This document shows, piece by piece, positions 20,501-31,300 of a stretch of DNA of 64,000 nt; the first letter of the stretch is position 1; each line of letters opens with the position of its first letter. Where the stretch lies: contig NC_133172.1 of assembly GCF_040802235.1 (NCBI RefSeq), positions 63,495,613 to 63,559,612 of the forward strand, read 5' to 3'. Made by a program: the position numbers and the translations under genes. The notes under the pieces were generated by a model. It was not told where the DNA came from. It ran no database searches and saw nothing but the letters and a program-made list of their open reading frames with translations. Source of the DNA: Manis javanica (taxonomy: Eukaryota; Chordata; Mammalia; Pholidota; Manidae).

Positions 20501-21887
20501 ACCTAACTTAATACCATGGACAGTCATTATTTATGTGCAGGTTTTACTTCTGTACCAGACAGAAGCCTCCTTGAAGTCAAAACCTGCATCAATCATTGTC
20601 ACACCCAAGCTTGGTGCCTCATAGTGGCTGAAGGATGAGGGGCGAGGCTCACCAGGAGACAGCCAGCTGTGGCCATGCCCCAGGCCAGGAGCGTGCCAGC
20701 GCCGTCTCTGCTCTCCCTGGCCTGGGGTGGGGGGTCAGGTAGGCAGTAGATTGGGAAAATGACAGGGCATTATTGCCAAGGTGAAAACACCAGCGTTTCT
20801 AGACGCACCTGCCACTCGGTCACTGTGGGTCAAGCTCTCCGACTCCTGCTGGTGATCTTGTCACAGACATAAAATGTTTACGGCCCCCCATCTGGGAAAG
20901 GAGCAGGTGTCCAACTGGGTCGCCAGGGGGCCTCTGGTTAGGCCGGAGCATTGTGCCTGTGCCGCTCCTGGGGCCACTGTGACAAGTGGCCACTGCTGAC
21001 ACCTGAGGCGGACCTGCCCCTCCACTCAGACCCCCGCTGGTTTGCCGCCTGCTCCCTCCATTCAAGGCTGGGCGCCTGGAAGCCCCCGAATTCCCCAGCT
21101 CCATGCCAGCCCTTAAAGCCCGGCGCCCCTGCCTCGGATGCTCCCTTGACAACTTGAGGTATTTCCTCCTGGTCACCTCGGGTCTCCCTGAACTCCCCCC
21201 CACAGCCCCTCTCCTCCACTGTGCCTCGCACTGCCCACCCCGTCTCTGCCTCTGAGCCAAGCCCGCCCTCCCCACCTGCCCCCCCAAACTCCAGAGGCTT
21301 CCTTACCTGCTTGCAGGAAACCGGGGAGACTTGGGACCAGGGGCAGCTGCCCGGCCCATGGGGCTTCCTCTGCTCAGCCTCCCTGCCCTCCGGGTCAGGC
21401 AGGGGTGGAGGGTAGGGAGCTCCAGGACAAGAGTCCCCGTGAGCCTGTAGAGGACCTTGGCCACCTGCAGGAGAGTGATGGAGAAGGTGACTGAGTCCAA
21501 CAGCTAGGTGGGCAGGGGGAGGCTGCGGGTCACCTTGTAGCTGCACCCTGAGGTCCACCAGGGAGAGCCAGAGCAGGCAGCAGATGGACGTGGCCCCCCA
21601 GAAGCCCACAATGTCCACTTGGCTAGACTGTGAGGCACACAGCGGGTGCCCGCATCGGGAAGCAGACAGTGATGTACCTGCAGACCCCAGTCCTCCCAGG
21701 CGTGATTGGACCGAGGTGGGGCTGCTGACAGCTCTGCCAGAGTCCCCAGTGGGTGAGTCGTCCTGAGCAGGGAGGGCAGGGGGGCCAGTGGGAAGCTCGA
21801 GGTTCTTGTTCCCTGAGGCCTGCTGGGCTCACCATGTCTGCTAGCAGGGGACTCCAAGCCCTCATAGACCTTTGACCTGTGCAAGTC

Positions 21888-21913
21888 CCGCTGTGGCCCC
21901 TAGGGGGCAGGGC
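21888..21913 (+). promoter_or_regulatory. CTCF-like motif
   Basis: TGGCCCCTAGGGGGCAGGGC fits the CTCF core well. Sequence-only call. Confidence 0.3.
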
Positions 21914-21939
21914 TGGAAGAGAAGCGGTCCTGAGGGCAC

Positions 21940-22390
21940 TGCCCACACACCTCACACACAGCACACACCTGTGCACATGTGCACCCAGGCATGTGCACAC
22001 ACATGTAAGCCACCACCTCCCACACACACACCAGTACACAGGACTGCAGACACACAAGGACACATACACACAAAGCCACTCACAGACCGAGCTCCACATC
22101 AGCACGCACAAACACAGCAGGCCCCAGTACACACTTCTTCCTGGACGCACACTTGAACTCACCCCACACACACCCTGTGCCCCAAACACAGGGTCCCAAA
22201 CACACCCATTTGTATGTAATTGCACAGCACAACAGAAGCTCGCTCACACCCACAACAACAGGTGTCTGCAAATACAGACCCACGCAGTCCACTCTCACAT
22301 GCCTGTGTGCACGAGTGCACAGAACACACACTGCACCGCTGTGCTCACGGACACCTGCACGCAGACCCACACGGGCCCCAGCCTGTCACT
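21940..22390. repeat. CA-rich interrupted microsatellite
   Basis: About 450 bp dominated by CACACA, ACACAC, GCACAC and TACACA units with frequent interruptions. A decayed (CA)n array, CA on the + strand. Confidence 0.8.
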
Positions 22391-22559
22391 CTCCTGAAAA
22401 TGAGCCTCCCTTTCTGTTCAGCTGAGGGGACAATTGCCCCAGGATCCCAGCGTGGCCGCTGTGTGCCGGAGGCCAGCAGCCCCTCCAGACGCGCCGCCTC
22501 ATGGGCTCTGCCCACCTTCACCTCCCCCTCCTCGTCCTGCATGCCCGCCTTTCTTCAGT

Positions 22560-22995
22560 GACCCCTCCTGTCATTCTCTTCTGCATTTTTATCTTGAAAG
22601 GCAATATACACAGAGAAAGGCACACAACATAAATTATGATTGAATGAATAAAGTGACCATGTGGGTGACCATCACCCCTGCCCTCCCTGGGTGGAGGTCC
22701 GCCACTTCCGCAGCTTGTATCCCCCTTTATTGCACCTGCGTGCGAGCTTCCTGTAACCAGAACCACACCTAATTGTCTGTGCTGGCACCTCGGCTCAGCC
22801 ACCACGTTGGGAGACAGCCCGCTGTGTGACTGCAGCTCGCCCCCTCCCACTGCTGTGCGACACCCACCGGGGGACCAGGCTGCCAGGTGTGCCCGCACGG
22901 CGGACTGTGGATGGACTTCTGGATCGTTTCCATTTTCGGCAAATCACAAACAACCCTGCTATGGACGTCTGTACCCGAGTTCCGGCTGAGTGGCA
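22560..22995 (-). mobile_element. Old L1 3' fragment, antisense
   Basis: Diverged match to an old L1 3' end and ORF2 tail read on the minus strand. The most readable part is GGATGGACTTCTGGATCGTT, then TCCATTTTCGGC, then AACCCTGCTATGGACGTCTG. Confidence 0.5.
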
Positions 22996-23499
22996 TTTTC
23001 TTTGGCTTGGTCCCCAAAATGTGACCTCCAGGATGGGGCTCAGCTCAGGACCACAGAGGTGAGTGCAGAGAGGAGATGGCTGACGGGGAGAAAAGGGTGG
23101 CAGAGGACACAGCACACCTGGCAGGCTGCGGCCCCTTGTGCCCCCAGACGTGGTACCCCAGCTCCCCACCGGGGCTGCCTGGAATGGCTGCCCTCCCACG
23201 GAAGGCTCTGCTGGGCCTGGAGGATTGAGGACTTCCCCATCTCTCACCTTTGGCTGCTGCTACCCTGGCTCACCCCCAGCTCTGCTTGCCTGGATGGCTC
23301 TGCAGGGGAACGCAGCTCCTGGGACAGCTCCCGGGCTGCTGTCCTCCCTCGCTGGTGCTGAAACCACCCGCTGTCTCACCCCGCAGCCTTCCAGGAGAAG
23401 CTGCGGGCACCAGTGTCCTTGGGACAGAACAGAATCAAATGGTGTGGAATGGTGCCACAAAGCCATCTACACCAAGGCCTTCATCTCATGGAAGCAAAG

Positions 23500-23575
23500 A
23501 CGGAGGTCCAGAGAGGGAAAGCAGGGTGCCCAAAGTTGCACAGCTAACAGTAATAAACAAAATCAGCAGTGAGTG
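23500..23575 (-). repeat. MIR fragment
   Basis: GGTCCAGAGAGGGAAAGCAG, then GTGCCCAAAGTTGCACAGCT, matches the reverse-complement MIR core. Confidence 0.65.
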
Positions 23576-25044
23576 ACCCCTAGGACTGAGAGGCCGCTGT
23601 CTACACCGGGGCGCTGGGCCAAGTGTCATACATTGGCGGAGTCCTCAGTCCATCCGAAAGGCACATGTTACCGTAGCCCTGCCACGGACAAGAAACAGAG
23701 CTGGGCTAGAACCTCCCCCTGCCCTAGCCTGGGGCAGGGGGGCAGGGAGGAGGGCTCTTTCCCTCTAGGACAGGGAAGGGCCCCCAGAGCAGCAATCGCC
23801 TGCATTGCCGCCCAGCCCCATGCACACAGGGCATTTCCTTGCCTTGGGTCCTGTGCCGGGAGCTCTTCCTGGACAGAACACGGCCCCACCCTCTCACTGA
23901 TTCAGGGCGAGGACCCGTTGCCAGGGCCCACAGCCATCTGGAATAAGTGGGTTCCCAAAACAGAAAAAAACTGGAAAGAAACGTGTGCTCCATTAATTTC
24001 TTAGTGAGGCTGAAGGAGCTTCTAGGTAAGGATGATAGAATGTGTGTGTGCATGTCCGTGCGCCCACCTGTGCCCTCACCACGGGGCTGTGAGCAAGTGT
24101 GGGAGACAGATGGCATTTGAACACCCAGGAGCCTGAGGCCGCCCATGCATTCCAGCCGCCATCCTTGCAATGACCTGACCATGTGCGGGGCTGACAGGCC
24201 CCAGAAGCCAGAGTGCACCACCAGCCCCACCGGTTCAGGACTGCGGAGCTCAGCACCCAGGGTACCGGGACCACCGCGGTTGGCGCGCCCTCTTCTGGTA
24301 TCGTTGGAGAGCAGCAGAGGCTAACGGGCGGCCGCCCCCTTGGCCAAGTAAGACTCTGGTCCCCCCCAGTGCCACCCCCATCACACCCCCGCCGCTATGC
24401 CGCCCCCTCCCACTCCGTCAATAAGATTAGCCTTCCTAAAATGATGCTTCCAGACAGAACCCCTTGTATCGACCCCCACCCCTGTGTCTAAAGGCAATGA
24501 AAGCTGGACACACATGTACATGCATATTGAGGCATTTGGAGGGCAGCCAATACTGGCAGGACATGTGGACTACAACCTCTGAGCAAAGGGAACCGACAAG
24601 GTGACCTCATGTCCACCCTGCCGGCTTCCCCCACTAGTGTGGGGGGATAGAAGGCGGCAAATGGCCTTGCTGAGCTGAGGAGACGGGGGCCCTCAAACCA
24701 GCTGGGGCTGGAGGGGAACCCCTGGAGTCCTGAATGCAAACCCCCTTGGGTTGTGGCCAGCCCCTAAGCTGCCCCAGCCAGGGAAAACCACAGAACCAGT
24801 CAAAAGCGCCTAGGAGGGCAGAAGCTGAGTGACTAGCCACAACATGGCCCTAGGAGAAACAGGTGTAGCTCAAGCTCGTGGTGATGGAGGCCAGGCAGCC
24901 AGTGCAGGGGCTTTCCTCTGAGAGCACAGATGGTCGTCTGCCCGGGAATACGGGCCACACTCTGAGAATAAGACCAGCCCTTGTGAAGCCTAGATGCAAG
25001 GCTTAACCGGGCCCAGCGTGCCTGTAAGAATAAAGCTTCACCCT

Positions 25045-25245
25045 CTTTGGCAGTAAAGAATGCCAACCCAGTATTCCCACAATAATGTGCCCACAATGTC
25101 CAGCATCAAATAAGAAAGTACAAGGCATGCTATGAAAAGGAACCAGATCACTGAAAACCACGAAGAAAAACAACAGACCTACAGGTGACCCAGATGTGGG
25201 AATTCTCAGATAGGGGCTTTAAAATCACCAACATGCCACTTTCTC
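25045..25245 (+). mobile_element. L1 5' UTR/ORF1-upstream-like fragment
   Basis: CCACAATGTCCAGCATCAAA followed by TAAGAAAGTACAAGGCATGC and a later GGGGCTTTAAAATCACC matches the region upstream of ORF1 in older mammalian L1s. Diverged and truncated. Confidence 0.45.
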
Positions 25246-25551
25246 CACATCCCTGCCCCGCTCAGGGGCCTCCCATAGCTCCCCCTCGCTCATCCCTCTT
25301 TGGAAGCAACTTTGCACAGTGGAAAGAAAACAGCTCCACCCATGTATAGATGTTGTATATGATGTACCCTTGGAGTTACAACATCACAACTTTCAACAAT
25401 TACAACATTGTAAATATTGTGCAACATTACAATGGCCTATAAACATTTGGGCCATTTCTGGATTTTTCCCTTTGTTCTCTCAGTTATTACTAAAGATCTG
25501 CTACCAATATCCTCATTCATGTGTCTTGGTGCCCGTGGGCAGGGAGTCCCG

Positions 25552-25730
25552 GGTCCAGAGGTTCTCACATCCCGGGGAGCATCAGAATCTCCTGGGGCCC
25601 GTTAAACTGCAGGCTGGCAGCCCGGCCACCCGTTTCTGATGCAGCAGTTCTGTCTGGGGTGGGACTGGAGAATGTGCACTTCCAACAAACCTCAGGCGCT
25701 GCTGCAGACCCAGGGACCCCTTGAGAAGGC
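25552..25730 (+). mobile_element. MER5A-like hAT MITE
   Basis: GGTTCTCACATCCCGGGGAG, CATCAGAATCTCCTGGGGCC, CTGGGGTGGGACTGGAGAAT and the closing GGACCCCTTGAGAA reproduce MER5A almost end to end, including parts of its inverted termini. Confidence 0.8.
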
Positions 25731-26139
25731 CGGTCACTGGGTGCTGCTCTAGTGGCTGTGGCAGCGTGGCGCTCCACACTCATTCGGTCCAGGTGCTGTG
25801 CTACAGGATTACAGCCATGCAGATCGCCACAGTTCAGGGGCGGCAGCTCCCCTACGCGGGAAGTCCTGGTAATGCAGCCTGGTGGCTTCAGCTGCTCCCG
25901 TGGCCCCTGCTGGATGGGACCGTGCCTTTCAGAGCACTGAATGCAGGGGCCGGGGGTGGGGTGGGGAATGTGCCAGTTAGCATCGGACTGGCCGCTAGTG
26001 ACGTGACCCTTATGACCAGGGCTGGATAAAACAGACGCTTCCATCTCTCTTACACAACAGTCACAGCCAGAGAAACATAATCTGGGGACCACCCTTCACG
26101 ATGTCGCAAAACACTGGGGTTTTGTGGTCCCGTTGCCTG

Positions 26140-26260
26140 GGTGAAATACCAGCTCCATCTCCCCACTTGTAAAACGGAGATCATGGCAGGGGCTGCCTTC
26201 CAGGGACGCCACGAGAGCTCTGGGCTTCGAGAGCCTGCAAACACGGTGTCTGCCATCTCG
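26140..26260 (+). repeat. MIR fragment
   Basis: CATCTCCCCACTTGTAAAAC then GGAGATCATGGCAGGGGCTG matches MIR 'cctcatctgtaaaatggggat...'. A shorter reverse-orientation MIR-like piece (CAATTTTTGCAGCAGGAGGA then GTGAGGCTCAGAGGGATG) follows at about 26310-26365. Confidence 0.65.
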
Positions 26261-27094
26261 CTACCCCTCCCTTCCCTCCTGAGATAGGACAGCAGGTGTG
26301 AGTAGCCCCAATTTTTGCAGCAGGAGGAGTGAGGCTCAGAGGGATGTGTCTGCATCCTCACACAGAGTCTCTGGCGCAAAGCACAGTGGCTAAGCCCGTG
26401 GTGTTTAGATTCGGGCACGTGGCTTCTAAAGATTCTGATCCCGCCTCAGCCATTTTCTCAGTCTTCCTAAATTCCCCCACGCCCCATACGCACACACTGC
26501 AGATGTTGCCAACCCAATGGACTAGCAACTCGGGGTCCCGGGTGATCCCTCCAGGTGCTCGCAGCCCAGATGCAAGGCAGACAGGACTCTGGGAGGAGGC
26601 CCACCACGGGCAGGCCTGGGGAGGGATTAAAAGTTAGCCGGGTGAAAGGGAAATGGGAACAGTGTTCTGGGCAGCAGGAATGGCAAAGAAGCGTGTCCAA
26701 TAAGCGGAGGGCAAGTGAGGGAGCGCAAGGACCGGCAGGCCGGGCTGGAGGGCCAGGTCGTAAAGAGCGGCTGCGTCCTGCTCACGGCGTTGCGCTGGGT
26801 CGGGAGTGAAGCGAGCTGCTGCTGCAGGGGCCTGAGGCCCGGGCGGGGAGGCTGGGACTGACCCCGAATCACGGAGAAGGGGCTGTGGGAGTAGGGGGAG
26901 GATGGGGAGTGAGGGGCGGGGACAGAGCAGGGAACTGGGCCGGGGCTGGAGCTGCGGCATTAATCCCGGCAGGCGGCGCAGGGGTGCAGAGAAAAGGGGG
27001 GACAGTTCGAGGTTCACTTAGGAGGGAGAATCTGGACGGGAGTCCTGCCCCCTCCTGCTGCGCCTGCCTCTGTCCCTCCTCCTGTGCTGCCTTT

Positions 27095-27370
27095 GCTTTT
27101 CTTTTTTAAAGAAATAACTATTTTATTGAGGTATAATTCATATGCCCTGAAATTCACCCTTTAAAGGGCCCAGTTTAGTGGTTTGTAGTATATTCACAGT
27201 TGCACACCCATCCCTGCTGCCTGATCCCAGGCATTGTCCTCCTCCCAAAAGAAACGGTATGACCAGCAGTCACTCCACGGGTCCCTCCCCGGCCCCTGGT
27301 AACCAATCTCTGCGGATTTGCCTGTTCTGGGTGTTTCATGTTGATGGAACCTATTAGTCTACTTGGTCGG
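27095..27370 (-). mobile_element. L1 3' end, antisense
   Basis: TTTTATTGAGGTATAATTCA then TATGCCCTGAAATTCACCCT is the classic reverse-strand L1 3' terminus; it continues through TTGCACACCCATCCCTGCTG to GGTAACCAATCTCTGCGGAT. Confidence 0.8.
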
Positions 27371-27590
27371 TCACAACCAAACACCACAGACCTGGGGGTG
27401 TTTAAACGGCCGCCCCTGATTTTTCACAACTCTGGAGGCTTGGAGTCCAAGATCAGGGTGCTGGGGGTCAGGTTCTGGTGAGACCCCTTTCCGGTTGTGA
27501 CCAGAATACGCCACCTTTTTGTGTCCTCACCAGGTGGAGATGGGGTATCTCTCTGAGGTCTCTTCTTATAAAGACTTCATTCCGTTATAA
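27371..27590 (-). mobile_element. MLT1-like LTR fragment
   Basis: ACAACTCTGGAGGCTTGGAG, TCCAAGATCAGGGTGCTGGG, then TCTTCTTATAAAGAC matches reverse-orientation MLT1. It interrupts an old L1 whose relic resumes at about 27592 (AGGCTGAATAGTATCCTTTG). Confidence 0.65.
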
Positions 27591-28119
27591 GGCTGAATAG
27601 TATCCTTTGTTTATTCATCATCAGCTGATGGGGTGTGTACCGAGGTGTGGCATTGCCAGGCCGTGTGGTGACTCCCTGTTAAGGCTCTCATTTCCTCCCT
27701 GGTGCGTTCATTCAGACAACATGGCCAAACATCTATGAGGTCATTCAGCTTCGCTGTGTGCCAGACACTTCTGCTCGTGGGCTGAGAGGTGGGGGGCTGC
27801 TCCAAGGAGAGCTCTTCTTCGTGCTTCGGGCAGGTTTTCTTGGAGGAGGAAAACTGTGTAGGAAAGGCCTGCCCACTCAGCATCCCCCAAAGCTTTAGCC
27901 ACCCCCTCAACCAGACGTGATATGCAAGGTCCAATGCAAAATGAAATTGTAGGCCCCGAGTTTAAATATGATTAAGAACTTTAAGGCGGGTACCTCAGGG
28001 CATTCAGCTAAGCTCAGGACCCTTCCAGGTGGGCCCCTCTCCCGCGGAGAGAGCACAGCGCCTCACCTCCACCCTGGCCTTAGGTAAGCTGGAGACCTGG
28101 GGACGCCCTTCTGATCGTG

Positions 28120-28493
28120 GAAACGCTGCATTTTGTTAAGCTGATTGCATGTAGTAAAATGCACAGCTGTTTATTCCCGCCTGTGGTCAAAATGGTAACA
28201 TTTCCAGAATATCTCGCCTAGCTTTGGTGCATTTGCATATCTTCAGGGGTGGAGAGAAGTCATCTCCATGTCAATGGGTAATTACCTGGGCAACTGGGGG
28301 CGTGTCTGAACCTGAGAGGTTAAGGGGAGGGGCTGGCTTGGTTGCTTCCTCCGGGAGCAGGGGAGAGAGATGGCGCTGCACTGCAGTTTGCAAACAACGG
28401 GTTTTAAACTTTTTTTCTCTCTTTGACTGATTTTGTTTTTTAGAGGTATTTTTGCCCTGGGATTTCCTCTCCCCGGACTTAAACCACCTAAAG
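28120..28493. other. Possible LTR/repeat-derived sequence upstream of the array
   Basis: Contains an octamer ATTTGCAT, ATGTCAATGGGTAATTACCT and a GTTTTAAACTTTTTTTCTCT stretch, continuous with the tandem array. Composition and motif mix suggest a retroviral-LTR or leader-derived insertion, but no TG...CA termini or target duplication could be fixed. Confidence 0.3.
28225..28245. promoter_or_regulatory. Octamer motif ATTTGCAT
   Basis: A perfect POU octamer ATTTGCAT at 28231-28238, about 680 bp upstream of the ZC3H18 CpG island, inside sequence that looks LTR- or repeat-derived. Confidence 0.3.
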
Positions 28494-28790
28494 AGTTAAA
28501 AATTCTAATCTTTGATATTTCAACTCAATATCTCAAAATGGTTAATTTTTGTAAGGAGCTGATTACGTTTAAGAAAGCGAGAATAGTTTAAAATTTTTAA
28601 GCTTCGATATTTAAACCAAGTATCTCCAAAATGGTTAATTTTGTGTTGAGCTGATTATATATGATAGTGCGGGAGCCCTCTAGTCCTACCTAGGAAATAG
28701 TTAAAACTTTAGAATTTGACATTTAAACCCAGTATCTCAAAAATGTCTAATTTTGTGTTGGGTGCTTTCTTTCAGTTAGGTGGGAGCTGA
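28494..28790 (+). repeat. Three-copy AT-rich tandem array upstream of ZC3H18
   Basis: Three diverged direct copies start at 28494, 28584 and 28699 (spacings 90 and 115 nt). Each carries AGTT(T)AAAA, a GATATTT/GACATTT block with AAC(C)CA, a GTATCTC-AAAATG block, and TCTAATTTTGTGTTG or GTTAATTTTGTGTTG. Copy 2 has an extra ~25-nt tail (GGGAGCCCTCTAGTCCTACC). The array, and sequence from about 28120 onward, may belong to an LTR-type insertion; I could not define its termini. Confidence 0.7.
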
Positions 28791-28879
28791 GAGCTCTTCC
28801 GTCCCTCGGAGGCGTTACCACTAAGTTCCTGCTGGGATATCAAACCACTCAGGGCACAACCCCTGCCTCCCCGCCCGGG

Positions 28880-29600
28880 ACGCGAACCCGCTAACCGCTA
28901 ATTCGCGCCGAGGCGCGTCACGTGACCGCGCGTCGCGGGAAGCCCTTTGCGCAGCCGTCGTCAGGCGGCCGACCGCCCACGAGCTCAAAGCCCAAACTGG
29001 AGGCGGGGCCTTCGGCGGAGCCTGCGCCTAGGCGGGTTCTGGCGGGCGCGCGCCGCGGGGGCGGGGTCACACGGAGGCGGCCACGCGGAGGCCGGAAGGA
29101 AGCGCGTAGAGGGCGGAGCGAGCGAGGGAAGCCCGCCGGCCTGCGGGACGACGGTCGCGGCCTGATGACGTCGCACAATGGCCGGCCCCCGCGGGTAGTG
29201 GAGCCCGTTTGTTCCGCCCGCGTCGCGCCTCAAGCCGGAGGCTGTGAAGAGCGGAAGGGCCGAGGGACGTCTTCCCCGCGCTGCCCCAACCCCAGCGGAG
29301 CCGTGGCCCCCTCCCCGCTCTCGCGCTGAGGTAAGCGGTGGCGGCGGCGGGGAGGCCGGGCCGGCTGGGGAGGCCGAGGCGGCCGGGCGGGGAGCGTGGC
29401 GGCGGCGCGGGGCCGAGGCCCGGGAGCCTCGCCGCCGCCGCCTCCGGGGAGCGCTCCAGGCTGAGCTCCCGGCCGAAGCGTGGCTCTCGGGGCCCGGGGA
29501 AGGGTTGCTGGTGCTGGCGGATCCCGCGGTCCGTCCCGAGTTCTCGTCCGCAAAACAGAGCCGGCTCGGGGGCCGGGAGCCCACTCGGAGCCCGAGATCC
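28880..29600 (+). promoter_or_regulatory. ZC3H18: ZC3H18 CpG-island promoter
   Basis: A sharp change from AT-rich sequence to a dense CpG island without a TATA box, ending in the first intron after the donor CTGAG|GTAAGC at 29331. Motifs seen: palindromic E-box GTCACGTGAC (28917-28926), GC boxes (GGGGGCGGGG at about 29058), ETS-type CCGGAAG (about 29092) and GCGGAAG (about 29250), and a CRE-like TGACGTCG (about 29166). This is the standard architecture of a broadly expressed gene. I saw no gene in the opposite direction. Confidence 0.85.
29165..29330 (+). other. ZC3H18: ZC3H18 exon 1 (5' UTR), approximate start
   Basis: The non-coding first exon is defined at its 3' end by the donor GAG|GTAAGC (29331). 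The start is a guess: a few hundred nt of CpG island precede it and CpG promoters start at dispersed sites. Spliced to exon 2 it adds 14 nt before the ATG. Confidence 0.55.
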
Positions 29601-31139
29601 GCGGCTGCGGCTGCGGCCCGCGGCGGAGTTGACTCTCGTGAAGCTGTCACTTCTCTTCCGGGACATTCGCGTGGCGCATGTTTGTCGCCCACAAAGCGGT
29701 GGTAGCAGGTTTGCCCTCCGGAGGAGGCCGGGCCGGGCCGGGGATGAGCTCTTCGGGAACTTTGAGCTCTCTGGAGGCTCCTGGGACTTGCTCCCTCGGC
29801 TTCACAGTGCGCACAGGTTGGACGTGTTGTATTGGCCGTGACCCCGGACGGGCGCCACTCTTAGAAATAAACTTCCTTGCCGCTTCCGTTAGGAGCGCAG
29901 GGATGGCGGGTCCGTCGTATGAATTAACCGCGGCTGTGATGCTGGGAGAACCTAAGACTTAAGACTTCCAGTCTTGCTCTTGCTAAAACTTAAGTTTTGC
30001 TGAATAGTTTTTGACAGCTGAGTTTGCTGGGCAGTGCAAAGTCGTTGATCGTTTTAAATGAACTCTGTTCAGCAAACTCATTTGCAAGAGTAGGTCAGTC
30101 GTCAGATCCATTTGGGGAAAATGGAAGGAGAGGGTGCTTGATGTCTGAAGTACCGTTTGGGAGCATAGCAATGACTCTTATCATTTCTCCTTTGACACTA
30201 CCCGCCTTGGTATTGCCCGTGGAGCGGTCCTTTCCCAGAGCAGGCGTTGGGATTCTCAAGGCGAGCCTGGACCCAGGCTGATGTCCACTTCCAAGCCCTC
30301 GGGGGGAGTCTTTGCCTGATAGGTCTACAAACACACTGTGGAGCCCAGCCAGCTCTGGAAACCAGTCAGATGTATCCCAAAGTCTAGAACTCCTCACTGG
30401 TTATAGGCGGGAAGTGCGCAAAAATTGTTAAGAAAGTTTTGTGGAATCGTTCCAGAGAGCAAACAGGTAAGCTGTGGCCTTCCTCATGTTTAAAGAGGTT
30501 TTTCACTTGTACACAGGTACAAATTATCCAAGGTGAGTGTTTCTTCCGTGAGGAGTTCTGGGTGTTCAAACTTTGTTAGTTTGGGGTTGGCATCTGTTAC
30601 TAGCTTCTGCAGTCTCTTTTCAGATGTTGTGAATCCATGAAGTTATGGATCAGAATTTTAACTGGATGCACTGTAACTTAGGTATTCAGATAGGGACTGC
30701 TCTATTAAAGCCGTTATCCCCAGAAAGGTTATGCTTGTATTTCACTCGTGCTCCTTTCGCAAAAGCTCTTAAATTTCTGTTTTGGTAGTAAGTATATAAG
30801 CCAGATGGGACACAGTCATACCCCATGTTTGACCAAAATCGCCTTAACCTGCCTTGGTAACTCATCTCACATACCCGACCAGGCTCTGAATGGCTTCCTG
30901 AAGCTCCTCAAAGTGACACACTGTGAGAGGAGAAGCATTTATTGCCGAGAGAGCATTCTGCAGGTTCTAAAGGTCACTCACTGGGAGGCTCCCGAAAAGT
31001 GCTGTGCTTTGGCAGTGCGCTGGGACCGGTGTGCTGCCTCCCAGAGTGAGTGCGGTGAAGTCCCGGCACAGCCTTCCAGAGATTCGGCACTTACTCAGAC
31101 TTCTGTCTGGGGCAGCAGGTAGTTTATCAAGTTACAGGA

Positions 31140-31300
31140 TTTTGTCACTCATTCATTCATTTACTCTACGAGCATTTATCAAGTATCATCGGTGAGAAGC
31201 AGGATGTAGTGGAGACACAGTAATGGACATGTTATTCCATCCCCTGGGCAAACTCACCATCTGATGGAACAGAGTTAATTCCAAACTTTGCAGGAATCCT
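31140..31300. repeat. L2/MIR3-like fragment
   Basis: CACTCATTCATTCATTTACT, then CTACGAGCATTTATCAAGTA, and later GGAGACACAGTAATGGACAT follows the ancient 'tcattcaacaaatatttattgagc...ggggatacagtgatgaac' pattern. Confidence 0.5.

Noticed and set aside
28922-29329. 135-codon frame over the ZC3H18 5' UTR
   Set aside because: CpG-island chance frame that does not join the ZC3H18 frame across the exon 1 donor.
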